A stretch of 47,943 nucleotides of DNA from Pseudomonadota bacterium (GTDB lineage Bacteria; Desulfobacterota; Syntrophobacteria; Syntrophobacterales; Syntrophobacteraceae), in the NCBI GenBank assembly GCA_023442755.1, contig JAEZXS010000289.1:1-47943 (forward strand), written 5' to 3'. A program made the position numbers and the translations under genes. The notes under the pieces were generated by a model, which saw only the letters and a list, made by a program, of their open reading frames with translations, searched no databases and was not told where the DNA came from. Below, piece by piece: positions 35,178 through 44,680 of this stretch (position 1 is its first letter; each line of letters begins with the position of its first letter).

Positions 35178-36942
35178 CCTGATGGCGCCGCACAGCCAGA
35201 TTTGCGATATTTTCGATCAGTTCCTGGTCGGTGTCATCACGGTTTCCGCAGATCGCAGGATCATCAGCGCGAACAGGGCGGCCCAGGCAATAATAGGTTT
35301 GAAGGAACAGGATCTTGTCGGCAGGAGCTGCCACGAGGTTTTCGGGTGGGAATTGTGCGGCGTGGAATGCCGGTTTTCGGATTCCGCGCAGACTTCCGCC
35401 GTCGAGCGCGCCCCTGCACGGGAGCGGAAGCCCTCCGGGGAACCGAAGATTTGCGCCAGGGACTCGGAACTCGAGGTCTGTGCGGGCCGGTTCAGAAACC
35501 GCTCCATCACGAAGGTTGTAACCCCTTTGTATTCTCCCGACGGCGGTCCCGACGGGTGCATCGTCGCTTTTCAGGACCATTCGGCCTTCAAGGACCTCAT
35601 CGACCGGGTGCGGCACGAAGACCGGCGGCTCAAAATCATCCTGGACAACCTCGATCTCGGTATCCTAACGGTAGACCGGAGCGGCCACATCACTTTTTTC
35701 AACAACATGGCGGAGACGATCACCGGCTATACGCGCACGGAAGTCCTCGGCAGACCTTTTTCCAAGATCCTGGGCCGCAGCAGCGGAAAGGAACTCATCC
35801 AGCTCAAGGAAACCATCTCGGACGGGCGCGCCCGCTCGGTTGAAGAGGGAGAACTGGTTACCAGGGACGGGAGAACCATCCCCATTCGGACGCACCAGAT
35901 GGCGCTCAAGCATGAAGACGGCCGCACCCTGGGCGGCCTCATCACCATCTCCGATCTTTCCCTGATGCACCAGTTGAACAGCGCCATCAAACAGCAGTAC
36001 ACCTTCTACGACATGGTCGGAAAAGACCCGGCCATGCAGAAGGTCTTCGACATCATCCCGGTGATCGCCGCCAGCGATTCCACCGTGCTGATCATGGGGC
36101 CGACCGGGACCGGCAAGGACCTGGTTGCCAGGATCATCCACAACCTCAGCAAGCGATCGGAAAAACCGCTCGTAACCGTCAACTGTGCCGCCCTGCCCGA
36201 TAATCTGCTGGAGTCCGAGATGTTCGGCTACGTCAAGGGCGCCTTCACCGGCGCCGACCGCGACAAGCCCGGCCGGTTCCAGGAAGCGGACGGCGGCACC
36301 ATATTCCTCGACGAAATCGGGGAACTCCCGCTCCCCCTCCAGGCAAAGCTGCTCCAGGTGCTCGAAACAAGGGAGTTCTACCCGTTGGGCGGAAGGAAGA
36401 CCACTCGGGTGAACGTGCGCATCATCGCGGCCACCAACCAGCAGTTGGAGGCCCAGGTCATGGAGAAGCGTTTCCGGCAGGACCTTTACTACCGGTTGAA
36501 CGTGATCACGCTCAGGCTGCCCGAACTGAAGGATCGCAGGGCCGACATGCCGGTGCTTATCTCGCACATACTCAACAGGTTGAGCACCAGGGAAAGCGGC
36601 AAGGTGCCCAAGATATCCGAGGACGCCATGGAAGCGCTCCTGTGCTACGACTACCCGGGGAACGTCCGGGAGCTGGAAAATATCCTGGAATATGCCGTCA
36701 TCGTATGCCGCGGCGGGGTGATCGAATTGAAGCACCTCCCGGGGCGCCTCCAGCGATACCTGACCTACGAGCCTCCTGTGTCGAAGCCTGCCGTCGAACC
36801 AGGCAGGGAAGAAACCGACGAGAAGGAACGCATCCTGTCCGTCCTCAAACAGAACCAGTGGAACAGGGGCGAAACGGCAAAAATCCTCAACATCGACCGC
36901 ACGACTCTGTGGCGGAAGATGAAAAAGTATCGGCTGTTTTAG
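35170..36942 (+). CDS. PAS-PAS sigma-54 activator (bEBP)
   Basis: 590 residues. PAS1 (about 10-140, with Cys54, 63, 67, 95, 104) and PAS2 (145-260) replace a receiver. The AAA+ domain (about 280-510) has Walker A GPTGTGKD (310-317) and the sigma-54 contact loop GAFTGA (357-362). A Fis-type helix-turn-helix (NRGETAKILNIDRTTLWRKM) ends it. It overlaps the preceding receiver-kinase by 8 nt. Lacking a receiver, it must be gated by its PAS domains or by protein contacts. The sigma-54-type promoter at 23793 is its obvious target. Confidence 0.92.
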   Translation: MDDLMAPHSQICDIFDQFLVGVITVSADRRIISANRAAQAIIGLKEQDLVGRSCHEVFGWELCGVECRFSDSAQTSAVERAPARERKPSGEPKICARDSELEVCAGRFRNRSITKVVTPLYSPDGGPDGCIVAFQDHSAFKDLIDRVRHEDRRLKIILDNLDLGILTVDRSGHITFFNNMAETITGYTRTEVLGRPFSKILGRSSGKELIQLKETISDGRARSVEEGELVTRDGRTIPIRTHQMALKHEDGRTLGGLITISDLSLMHQLNSAIKQQYTFYDMVGKDPAMQKVFDIIPVIAASDSTVLIMGPTGTGKDLVARIIHNLSKRSEKPLVTVNCAALPDNLLESEMFGYVKGAFTGADRDKPGRFQEADGGTIFLDEIGELPLPLQAKLLQVLETREFYPLGGRKTTRVNVRIIAATNQQLEAQVMEKRFRQDLYYRLNVITLRLPELKDRRADMPVLISHILNRLSTRESGKVPKISEDAMEALLCYDYPGNVRELENILEYAVIVCRGGVIELKHLPGRLQRYLTYEPPVSKPAVEPGREETDEKERILSVLKQNQWNRGETAKILNIDRTTLWRKMKKYRLF

Positions 36943-36960
36943 GCTGCCTCTGTACATCCT

Positions 36961-36988
36961 ATCGCGGCTGCAAGCCGCTCCCACGAAG
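36961..36988. repeat. REP-like palindrome, copy A
   Basis: ATCGCGGCTGCAAGCCGCTC then CCACGAAG. The GCGGCT/AGCCGC stem and the CCCAC tail match elements at 38726-38776 and 46165-46193. It lies just after the sigma-54 activator stop. Confidence 0.6.
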
Positions 36989-37204
36989 AACTTGAGAAAA
37001 TTCAGTAAGAGGATTGCGGATATCCTGTGCCCTGCTTATGAAAACTGGGTAAAGCCTAACGATTGAAAGCAGGTTCCATGATGCAGCGGTTCAGTTGCTT
37101 GAAAGCCGTGCCCCGGTTCACGGCTTCATATGTTCGCGGCAGTCCGCGGGGGACGATCTTCGCCCGGTTTATGGGATTTATTATTCAGGATAGCGTGTAC
37201 TCAT

Positions 37205-38191
37205 ATGACATCGCCTGATTTTTCACAGGAATCTCTAAGAGAACTTACGTCCAGGTGGGTGTCCCAAAGGCCGGGGCAGCGCTTTAACGTATACACGGAC
37301 ACAACCGATTTTTTTCGTATAGAGTATGGCGACATCGTTGTCCTGGAAGGGCGCCCTTTCCTGGTTCGCCATAATGCGAAGGAGGGGCGTTTCGGACTGG
37401 ACGACGAAGAAAAGTTCTGGGTGAAGCGGTCCGTCGATTTGCATTCGGGCAGGGTAAAAGTCATCAAGTTCGTTTTTTTCGAAAAATTCATGTCCCACAT
37501 CGGCGACATCGAATTCGAATGCTTCCGAAGTCCGCGGAAAGAGGCCCGCATCCTCAAGCTGGTAAAAGATCTTCCCAACTTCATGCAGGGGTATTCCGTA
37601 CAGGACGATCACAAAAACGTCGTCCGCATTCTTGAATTCATCTACGGGATATCTCTGGCGGAACACATCAGGCAACTCGCAGCGACCACGACCCACGAAA
37701 CCTATTTCTATCGGCACTTTCCCGCGATCCTGGAAAACTTCATCATCTGTGCGGAAGGCATCCGCCTTCTCCACCGCCATGGAGAAAAACACGGGGACAT
37801 CCGGAGAGATCACATCATCATCGACCGGGAAAGCGGAGACTACCGCTGGATCGATTACGATTACAACTTCCGGCATAGAGAAAACATGTACGGCTACGAT
37901 CTCTTCGGGCTTGGAAACATTCTGATGTTTCTGACAGGTATGGGAGATATCGTATACCAGGACTTGAAGAGATCGAACCACCCTTCAATCGATCTTCTGG
38001 CAGAAGATGATGTCAATATTGTCTTCAACAACCGCGTCGCCAATCTCCAGAAGGTGTATCCCTACATCCCGGAGAATCTGAACCGGGTTTTGATGCATTT
38101 TTCCAGGGGCGCCAACGTCTTTTATGACCATGCCGATCAGTTGATTGATGATCTTCGCGAGGTACAATCGGACATTCCGAGATCGGCATGA
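37205..38191 (+). CDS. protein-kinase-like protein
   Basis: 328 residues. The kinase core residues can be placed: VIK Lys88, helix-C Glu113 (RKEARIL), catalytic loop HGDIRRDH (196-203, Asp198) and metal Asp217 in WIDYDYN, a DFG variant. A glycine-rich loop is not clear. A Gly/Leu-rich GYDLFGLGNILMF (230-242) resembles the later D-x-x-x-x-G kinase block. It could be a Ser/Thr or small-molecule kinase. No membrane segment is seen. It is followed 12 nt later by a Usp gene, so phosphorylation of the Usp is possible. ATG 37205 has only a distant AGGA. Confidence 0.75.
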   Translation: MTSPDFSQESLRELTSRWVSQRPGQRFNVYTDTTDFFRIEYGDIVVLEGRPFLVRHNAKEGRFGLDDEEKFWVKRSVDLHSGRVKVIKFVFFEKFMSHIGDIEFECFRSPRKEARILKLVKDLPNFMQGYSVQDDHKNVVRILEFIYGISLAEHIRQLAATTTHETYFYRHFPAILENFIICAEGIRLLHRHGEKHGDIRRDHIIIDRESGDYRWIDYDYNFRHRENMYGYDLFGLGNILMFLTGMGDIVYQDLKRSNHPSIDLLAEDDVNIVFNNRVANLQKVYPYIPENLNRVLMHFSRGANVFYDHADQLIDDLREVQSDIPRSA

Positions 38192-38203
38192 TGAAGGAAT
38201 CGA

Positions 38204-38668
38204 ATGATGAGTTTTGAAGTGAATCGACATATTCTCATCGCCGTTGATGAGTCGGAAAATGCAGAGCGGGCGGTAACCTATGTCGGGAAGCTCCTGGGGG
38301 GAATCGACGGGTTTAAGGTTACGGTGCTGCATGTCATTCGGGAGCCCGAAGAGGACTTTTTCGCGGAAGAGGCTGAAAAGGACCGGTGGTATGCGGAATA
38401 CAGCAAACAGATGGCCCGGACGCTTGAAAACTACAGGGGTATTCTGATCGATGCGGGTTTCAGCCCCGAGGCCGTAACCATCCGGTCGACGGTCCGTTAT
38501 TGCCCTTCGATGGCGGAATGCATTCTCGCGGAAACTGACAGCGCCGAATACAGTACGCTTGTCGTAGGCAGAAAGGGCCTCAGCCACAAGGAAGAATTTC
38601 TGTTCGGAAGCATTTCAGGAAAGATCGTCAGAAGCGCCAGGAATTGCACGGTATGGGTGGTCCAATAG
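38204..38668 (+). CDS. universal stress protein, single domain
   Basis: 154 residues. HILIAVDESENAERAV, TLVVGRKGLSHKEEFLFGSISGKIVRSARNCTVWVV gives a complete nucleotide loop (G-x2-G-x-to-GS), so ATP binding is likely here, unlike the tandem Usp. A tandem ATG is present (38204 and 38207); AAGGA is 5 and 8 nt upstream, and 38207 fits slightly better. It is co-transcribed with the kinase-like gene 12 nt upstream. Confidence 0.88.
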   Translation: MMSFEVNRHILIAVDESENAERAVTYVGKLLGGIDGFKVTVLHVIREPEEDFFAEEAEKDRWYAEYSKQMARTLENYRGILIDAGFSPEAVTIRSTVRYCPSMAECILAETDSAEYSTLVVGRKGLSHKEEFLFGSISGKIVRSARNCTVWVVQ

Positions 38669-38725
38669 CGTGGGCCCGGTCGGCCCAAACTTGTGATCCT
38701 GCGGTAAAATCAAATCGTCTACACT

Positions 38726-38776
38726 GCGGGAGAGGCTTTCAGCCCCGATGCATTCGGCTGCAAGCCGCTCCCACAC
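38726..38776. repeat. REP-like palindrome, copy B (long form)
   Basis: Two imperfect inverted units, TGCGGGAGAGGCTTTCAGCC and its mirrored partner ending GGCTGCAAGCCGCTCCCACA, surround ATGCAT. The right unit matches copy A. It lies between the convergent Usp and ABM-like genes and may act as a terminator. Confidence 0.65.
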
Positions 38777-38827
38777 AAAAGAATAGAGTCCTTAATACTT
38801 TTTCACGGCGGCATGAACTTTCGGTGC

Positions 38828-39190
38828 CTAGCGGCGGAAGCCGTCAGCAAGAGTGAAAAACTGGGCATTCAATGCGGCCAGGGGCTCACGGAGCTTTGCC
38901 AGTTCCTCTTCCGGACCATGGATCTCCAGGCGAACGAGATCGGCCATCTTCCCGGCCTGGTCCAGCAACCCTCCAACGCTCTCGAGATGCACCAGCAATC
39001 CCTGCGCATCCGCATAGCCTTCGCGGCAACTGGCCATGTCTCCGCAGAAGGTCCAGCCGTAATAGAGGCATTTCGGTTCCGGTTCGCTTTTCTTGAGGAA
39101 CTGCTCGCACAGTTCCTGGAAAGCGTCCATTTTGCCGGCAGGAACCTTGAAATAAGGTACGATCGAAACGCACTTGTCCCGGGTTGCCAT
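38828..39190 (-). CDS. ABM-like dimeric alpha-beta barrel protein
   Basis: 120 residues. IVPYFKVPAGKMDAFQELCEQFL near 10-32 followed by CLYYGWTFCGD and a second half LVHLESVGGLL matches the antibiotic biosynthesis monooxygenase fold. No catalytic residue set is diagnostic. Cys at 27, 41, 49 and 55 are unusual for its length. AAGGAGA lies 6 nt before ATG. The function is unknown. Confidence 0.65.
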   Translation of the reverse strand: MATRDKCVSIVPYFKVPAGKMDAFQELCEQFLKKSEPEPKCLYYGWTFCGDMASCREGYADAQGLLVHLESVGGLLDQAGKMADLVRLEIHGPEEELAKLREPLAALNAQFFTLADGFRR

Positions 39191-39224
39191 AGAAGATCTC
39201 CTTAGAATTGGAATCGTTCGGGAG

Positions 39225-40958
39225 CTAATCGAGAACTTCCGTTCTGTTCATAAGGTGGTATATTTCTTCCCTTCGGTTATTGTCCAGGCTTTGGTTCAAG
39301 GAACCCGCAATAACTCCGGCCAATTTGCCTGCCGAGTGTATTCTCGGAATGAAAACGAAATCCGCGCCCTGCTGGTAGAGGTCCCGGGCTACCTGCAGAG
39401 TGTTGGCCGTCACTATTACCCGGGCCTGCGGACACAGCCGCCGTGAGCAGAGCAGCAGTTTTTCGTTGGTCGTGCCCCGGAGGATGGAGTCCGGAATAGT
39501 GCAGACGATGGTCTTCGCACACTCTATGTGTGAGTGCTTCAGAGTATCCAGGTTCGAAATGTCGCCATAGACGCAGGTGACGTCCCGTTTGTTGAGTTCG
39601 CGATGAACCGTGGGATTGAAGTCGACGACCAGCACCTTGTCCTTCAGCGGCGTCCCGTTGTCCTGCATCGACTCGATGTCGTGGAATATGGAGCTGGCTT
39701 CTCTGAAAAATCCCAGGAAGACGATTTCTTTCGGAGTGGTTTGCGCTTCGCAGGCCTCGTTTTGCCCGCCGATATCCCTGAAGCCGATCGTTTTGAGCAC
39801 ACTGGCTATTCTTCTCTGGATTTCGTGGTTGTACTGGATCATGTAGGTCGAGAGCAGTGACGTGATGGCGAAGATGAAGGTAAGGATTCCCACGATCTGG
39901 GGATCTATGTGGTTGAATCGCATTCCCAGCGCTGCGATGACGAGTGAGAACTCGCTCATCTGCGAGAGGTTGATAAAAGGGATGAGGCTTGCCCTGATGC
40001 CGTTTTTCATGGAGTAGAGAACCGGGAATATGGAGAAAAACCGCGTTGCTATGAGAAAAAGGGACCCGAGGGCGGCATAGGCGAGCAGCGAGGTCGTCGG
40101 TGCGGGAATCTGGAGCCCCAGGCCGACGAAAAAGAGGGTCACGAAAAAGTCTCTTATGTTGACGACTTTCGAGATCACGTCGATGTTGTATGGGAACGTG
40201 GAAAGGCTCACCCCGGCCATGAGCGCCCCCATCTCCTTCGAAAGCCCCATCTCGCCGGCGATGCCGCTCAGAAGAAAGCACCATGCGATTGCCGTAACCA
40301 GGAGCAGTTCGGGAATTTTCGCTATGAAGGAAAATACGTGCTGAAGCAGGTACCTGCTCACCACGAGGCTGAACAGGACCAGGCCGGCGCCTTTTGCAAG
40401 CGAGAGCAGTATGACCGAGATGCCGGGGCTCAACAGGTTGGGTTGGAGCGATAAAAAGAGGATGGCCCAGATGTCCTGGAAGACCAGCACTCCAAGGGTG
40501 ATCCGGCCCGGCAGGGTCGTGAGTTCGAACTTGTCATAGAGGATTTTCACCACGATCATGGTGCTGCTCAAAGCGGCAGCCACGGCGAGGTAGAGCGCAT
40601 CGAACCTGCCGTTCCCGAGTCCAAACCCCAGGAGGAGGAAAAAGCCGATTCCCAGGGCCACACAGATCACGAACTGCGAAATGCCCGAAATGATCAGTGT
40701 GCGGCCCGAGGAGAGGAGTTTCTTGAGGTCGATTTCCAGACCGATGATAAACAGGAGGAGGATGAGGCCTATCTCCGCAATGAGCGTTATGCTCGCTTCA
40801 TCCTTAATCAATCCGAAACCGATTTTCGGTCCCAGCACGATACCTGCCGCCAGGTAGGCCAGAAGCAGCGGCTGCCTCAATGCCTTTGCAATAAGGGCGA
40901 AAACCGTTGCCGCGATGATGGCAAGTCCAATGCTCGACAGTAAATCAACCTCATGCAT
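39225..40958 (-). CDS. Kef-type monovalent cation:proton antiporter (CPA2)
   Basis: 577 residues. About 12 membrane helices (residues 5-380) include LAYLAAGIVLGPKIGFG, IGLILLLFIIGLEIDL and VLVFQDIWAILFLSL with the Gln-Asp ion-site pair of CPA2. A cytosolic TrkA-N-like region (about 415-535; EIVFLGFFREAS, VLVVDFNP, VTCVYGDISN) binds nucleotide. It exports K+ or Na+ against H+. The start ATG 40958 has GGGAG about 10 nt upstream. It is 34 nt from the ABM-like gene on the same strand and could share its mRNA. Confidence 0.9.
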   Translation of the reverse strand: MHEVDLLSSIGLAIIAATVFALIAKALRQPLLLAYLAAGIVLGPKIGFGLIKDEASITLIAEIGLILLLFIIGLEIDLKKLLSSGRTLIISGISQFVICVALGIGFFLLLGFGLGNGRFDALYLAVAAALSSTMIVVKILYDKFELTTLPGRITLGVLVFQDIWAILFLSLQPNLLSPGISVILLSLAKGAGLVLFSLVVSRYLLQHVFSFIAKIPELLLVTAIAWCFLLSGIAGEMGLSKEMGALMAGVSLSTFPYNIDVISKVVNIRDFFVTLFFVGLGLQIPAPTTSLLAYAALGSLFLIATRFFSIFPVLYSMKNGIRASLIPFINLSQMSEFSLVIAALGMRFNHIDPQIVGILTFIFAITSLLSTYMIQYNHEIQRRIASVLKTIGFRDIGGQNEACEAQTTPKEIVFLGFFREASSIFHDIESMQDNGTPLKDKVLVVDFNPTVHRELNKRDVTCVYGDISNLDTLKHSHIECAKTIVCTIPDSILRGTTNEKLLLCSRRLCPQARVIVTANTLQVARDLYQQGADFVFIPRIHSAGKLAGVIAGSLNQSLDNNRREEIYHLMNRTEVLD

Positions 40959-41012
40959 ACGCTAATAGCTCCCGAATACAGGGCGGCCCGCAAATTGATC
41001 GGTAATCCCGCG

Positions 41013-43739
41013 TTATTGCGCATCCTGCATGCCATGCGGCCCTGACTTGTTTCGCGCCTTCATGCCCGCCAGAATGGCGGGAATAACAATGATGGCGCTC
41101 AACAGCACGCACAGACTCCCTGCCCAGGATACGAACCCCAAGCTGAAAATACCCCTGTGATGCGAGATCATCAGCGCCCCGAATCCGAGCGTTGTCGTCA
41201 AGGCGGCCAGTATGACGCCCTTCCCGGTACTGACGGGGAGATGGCCCGGGACCATTCTGCCCTCACGCCACCGGCTGATGATGATGATCGCGTATTCCAC
41301 CCCGGCCCCGACAACAAGGGGCATAAAGATGCTGTTCGCCAGGTTGAACTGGAGGTCGGCCATTCCCATTATCCCGACGGTCCAGATGCTGCCCAGTCCG
41401 AGAGGCACCAAGGCAAGCAGCACGAGGCGAATGTCCCGCAAAATGATGCTCAGGAGGATGAAGATCGCGAGGACGGCAAAGAAGGAAGCCTTGATGCATG
41501 CCTCCTTGAACGCGGACGCGAAGACATAGAGCGACACCGGGTCCCCGACTGCGTTCGGGTCCACCCTCTGCACCTCACGGACGAACTTGGTGAGCGCGTG
41601 CTCCTCCCATGCCGATTCCTTTGGAAAGATGCGCATCAGGTATGTCCCGTCCTGGTAGAACCAGCCTTTCAGGGTGTCCGGCAAATCCTGTACACGCATG
41701 GCCGGGGCGTGCACCCCTTTTGTCAGCAGATCCCATTTCCTGTTCAGATCGTCCGCGAAGCGCCTGTTGTAGCCGGAAAGCTTTTCGGCCGTATCCGGCG
41801 CGCTTCGAAGGGTGCCCGTGATATCCTGGATGAGCGTTCGAACCTGAACCATCTGCTCTATCAGGGGTTTTTCCGCTCCCCAGCGTTCCGCCTGGTCGTC
41901 CTGGAGTTTGAATTTAATCCGCTCGAGGGTCTCGATGAGTTCCTGCGCGTCCAGGTTTTTACTTTCCGATGCCGTCGGAGCCAGTTCGGGGATTTTGGGT
42001 TGGAGAGCGCGCAGTAGCGGGAGCTTTTTGTCCTGGTCTTCCGGAAGCATCGAAAATACGCTTTCCACTTCGGATACGGACGGCAATGCTTCGAATGCCC
42101 GTGTCTTTTCCCGCAGTTCCTCGGGTGTCTGGGCAAAAGAATTGGCGAAAATGGTCGACCGCTTCGAATCCTTGATCAGCGTCTTTCCCCAGACCACGGA
42201 TTCGGCATTGGCGGTCTGCAGCCTGAGAGGGTTGAGGTCGAAGTAGACCTGGCTTGCAGTCAGGATGCAGAAAACGGTCAATATCCCGGCCCCGGTCAGA
42301 ACCATCCGGGCGGATTTGGGATTGAGCCGGATCATGTCCCTGTTGTCCGATGCCGTGGCGGAGGATTTCGCGCTTCTCGTCTTTCCTCCCACAAGGACCG
42401 TCAGTGCGGGCAGGACCGTGAAATCGGCGAGCAGGGTGAGCAGAATCCCGGCTCCGGTGACGAAACCCAGTTCCATCAAGCCCCTGAAGCCCGTAAGGAG
42501 AAAAGGCAGAAATGAAGTTGCCGTTCCAAGTCCGGCAAGGATAATTCCCGGCCCCGAGCGTTCGTTCACCGTGGTTATGACCTGCGCCATCGTGCCGCCG
42601 CCGCGTTCTTCCTCCTCGAGCCGGGAGTACCAGTGAATGGCAGGATCGACGCCAAGGCCGCACAGGAGCGGCGCAAAAACGACGGAAATCATATTGAGAT
42701 GGCCTACAGCGACCGTGGCAAAGCCTATCGACCAGGACAGCCCCACCGTGAGCGAAATCGTTTGGAGCAGGGGCCGGCGGAAACTGCGCCTGAAAGCAAC
42801 CAGGAGAATGAACACCCCGAGGATCGAGAGCCATGTTGCGACGGACATATCGTCGAGGACCCCGCTCATCTCGTCGTTGTTCAGAGCCTCCTGGCCGGTT
42901 ACCCCGGTTTTGACGTCCGGAAACGAGACCCGGACTTCCTGCAGGTGCTTTCTCAACTGCGTCAGGGCATCCTGGGTCCGTACGATATCTTCTCCCGTTT
43001 TCTTTGGCGTGACGAATGCAAGCAGATACCGCTTGTTGGCCTGCCAGAAGTAGCCTTCCAGGTCGGGGTCCCAGGAGCCTCCCTTGAGAAGCGAAAGCCA
43101 TGGGGTCTTTACATTTTCCCGGCCATGGAGGGAACTCGACATCCCGTCCAGTGTGTCGATCAGGAAGCTGAGATCGAACGGGGCGGCCTTCTTGCCGGTG
43201 TCTTCGTCAAGAAAGCCGGTAAAAAGCTCCCCAACCATCCGGGAGGCCATCTCCTGGTTTATGAGCTTGAAAAAGTTCAGCAGATCCGGCTGCTTTGCAA
43301 ATCCCTGAATAAGAGTCTGGTGGGCATCGATTTTTTCCTGGAGATCGACCAGGTCCTCCTGGTCCATGTAAAGCAGCTGCCAGGCTTTGAACAGCTCCGG
43401 GTCCACCCTGTAGAACATGTTCTGAAAGTATTTGGTATCCTGGGAAATCTTCCCGGAAAGCTCCTTCACGAAAGCTACGGCCTGCAAAGGCGTCGGAGCC
43501 TCGATGACGACGTCGAACCTTCTCTTTGTTTCCGAATCGAAAGGGTCGAGCTTGTCGCTCATAGCGATCAGAGGGTGATTCTTCCGGATCAGCTCGAGCT
43601 GGTCCGTAATCATTTCAAGTTTCGTCATGGTCACCGCGATCGAAGCGGTTGCCAAGAGAAAAGCCAGCGCCAATATGAGCTTGGGCCAGGAGAGGACCAG
43701 CCGGGTCCATGCAAGCACCATTCGCGAAATTACATTCAT
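41013..43739 (-). CDS. MMPL/HpnN-like RND transporter
   Basis: 908 residues with two repeats of one helix, a large periplasmic domain and five helices (periplasmic parts about 40-300 and 515-730). GLGVDPAIHWYSRLEEEE and GAGVEYAIIIISRWREGR are the two RND motif-D-like loops. IKDSKRSTIFANS and similar blocks resemble HpnN, the transporter moving hopanoids to the outer membrane. No hopanoid biosynthesis gene is nearby, so a general lipid/MMPL exporter is equally fair. GGGAG lies upstream of ATG 43739. Confidence 0.85.
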   Translation of the reverse strand: MNVISRMVLAWTRLVLSWPKLILALAFLLATASIAVTMTKLEMITDQLELIRKNHPLIAMSDKLDPFDSETKRRFDVVIEAPTPLQAVAFVKELSGKISQDTKYFQNMFYRVDPELFKAWQLLYMDQEDLVDLQEKIDAHQTLIQGFAKQPDLLNFFKLINQEMASRMVGELFTGFLDEDTGKKAAPFDLSFLIDTLDGMSSSLHGRENVKTPWLSLLKGGSWDPDLEGYFWQANKRYLLAFVTPKKTGEDIVRTQDALTQLRKHLQEVRVSFPDVKTGVTGQEALNNDEMSGVLDDMSVATWLSILGVFILLVAFRRSFRRPLLQTISLTVGLSWSIGFATVAVGHLNMISVVFAPLLCGLGVDPAIHWYSRLEEEERGGGTMAQVITTVNERSGPGIILAGLGTATSFLPFLLTGFRGLMELGFVTGAGILLTLLADFTVLPALTVLVGGKTRSAKSSATASDNRDMIRLNPKSARMVLTGAGILTVFCILTASQVYFDLNPLRLQTANAESVVWGKTLIKDSKRSTIFANSFAQTPEELREKTRAFEALPSVSEVESVFSMLPEDQDKKLPLLRALQPKIPELAPTASESKNLDAQELIETLERIKFKLQDDQAERWGAEKPLIEQMVQVRTLIQDITGTLRSAPDTAEKLSGYNRRFADDLNRKWDLLTKGVHAPAMRVQDLPDTLKGWFYQDGTYLMRIFPKESAWEEHALTKFVREVQRVDPNAVGDPVSLYVFASAFKEACIKASFFAVLAIFILLSIILRDIRLVLLALVPLGLGSIWTVGIMGMADLQFNLANSIFMPLVVGAGVEYAIIIISRWREGRMVPGHLPVSTGKGVILAALTTTLGFGALMISHHRGIFSLGFVSWAGSLCVLLSAIIVIPAILAGMKARNKSGPHGMQDAQ

Positions 43740-44680
43740 AAATCAAACGCTCCCATTCACATCTGAAAAAGCAGGGGGATTATAATCCCTTTTTATTCGT
43801 AAACCTTTTTCTCGAAATCGGTAAGTCCAAAAAAGGTAATCGGTTCTTGAGTCGATAAGGAAAAGCAAATTGGCATTCGATGATGCGAACGGTCTGAAAC
43901 TCCGCTGCTCGGTGCAAAGCTTTGAAATGCAGCTTTGCCGGCACAGTAGATCGATCCGCGCGTTCCAGACGCTCTAGAACATACTTGCCGGGTGCAGAGG
44001 AGGGGCGCGCACTTCGAGGGCCGAGTCCGGGTTTTTCGAGGTCGGGAGCCCTGCCTGACCGAGGTCGATCGTGCGTGCTGAAGGATATACGGGTAAGTCT
44101 TCGTTTGCCGAAACGGGTTCGGAGTGCATACTATGGGGAAGCACTCCGGAAGTGCGGAGCAAGTTTGCGAAAACTACGGAACTGATCAGCCTGTTTTGAA
44201 ACACATAGCCAGCCGATCCGCCGGCGCTGAATTCCTGGCCGGGATTGCCGGCCGACGTCAGGGTAAGAGGTGCAAGGCAGATAACCGAGATGAGCAAAAG
44301 AATCAGTGTTCTGCTTCTTTTCCCGTCCGGACGGGTATTCCCTGCAGCATATCTGGTTACAACCATCTGCACTGTTTTGCTCGATTCACGTTATATACAA
44401 GACGGTCTGCGCGGGACATCGCCGATAAAATTAACGAGGTGCTGTCGAAAACCGATACAAATAACCTGAAACCCGGGCAGATCGCGCATGATAGCAAAAC
44501 CTGGGACCACATTCCAATGGAAATCGTGTAATTGGATCGCGTCAACCTCTTGCCCCGTAAAGACGGACCATGATACTACCAGCCCGTCGGGTCGATCGCG
44601 GCCCCCGTTTTGCAGTGTCGATCCCTGTCTGCTCCGGTTTGGAGCGGCGGTTTCTCATATTCGGGAGGAAACGATAGGCT
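43740..44680. other. 941-base gap, no supported gene
   Basis: Only short competing frames are seen. One minus-strand frame (43974-44372) begins with a signal-like hydrophobic run but has no ribosome site and a nondescript tail, so I do not call it. A perfect 8-bp hairpin CGGAGTGC/GCACTCCG lies at 44120-44148. The region may contain decayed sequence. Confidence 0.4.

Noticed and set aside
43974..44372. secreted protein of 132 residues on the minus strand
   Set aside because: Hydrophobic N-terminus only; no ribosome site, odd tail, and a competing plus-strand frame.
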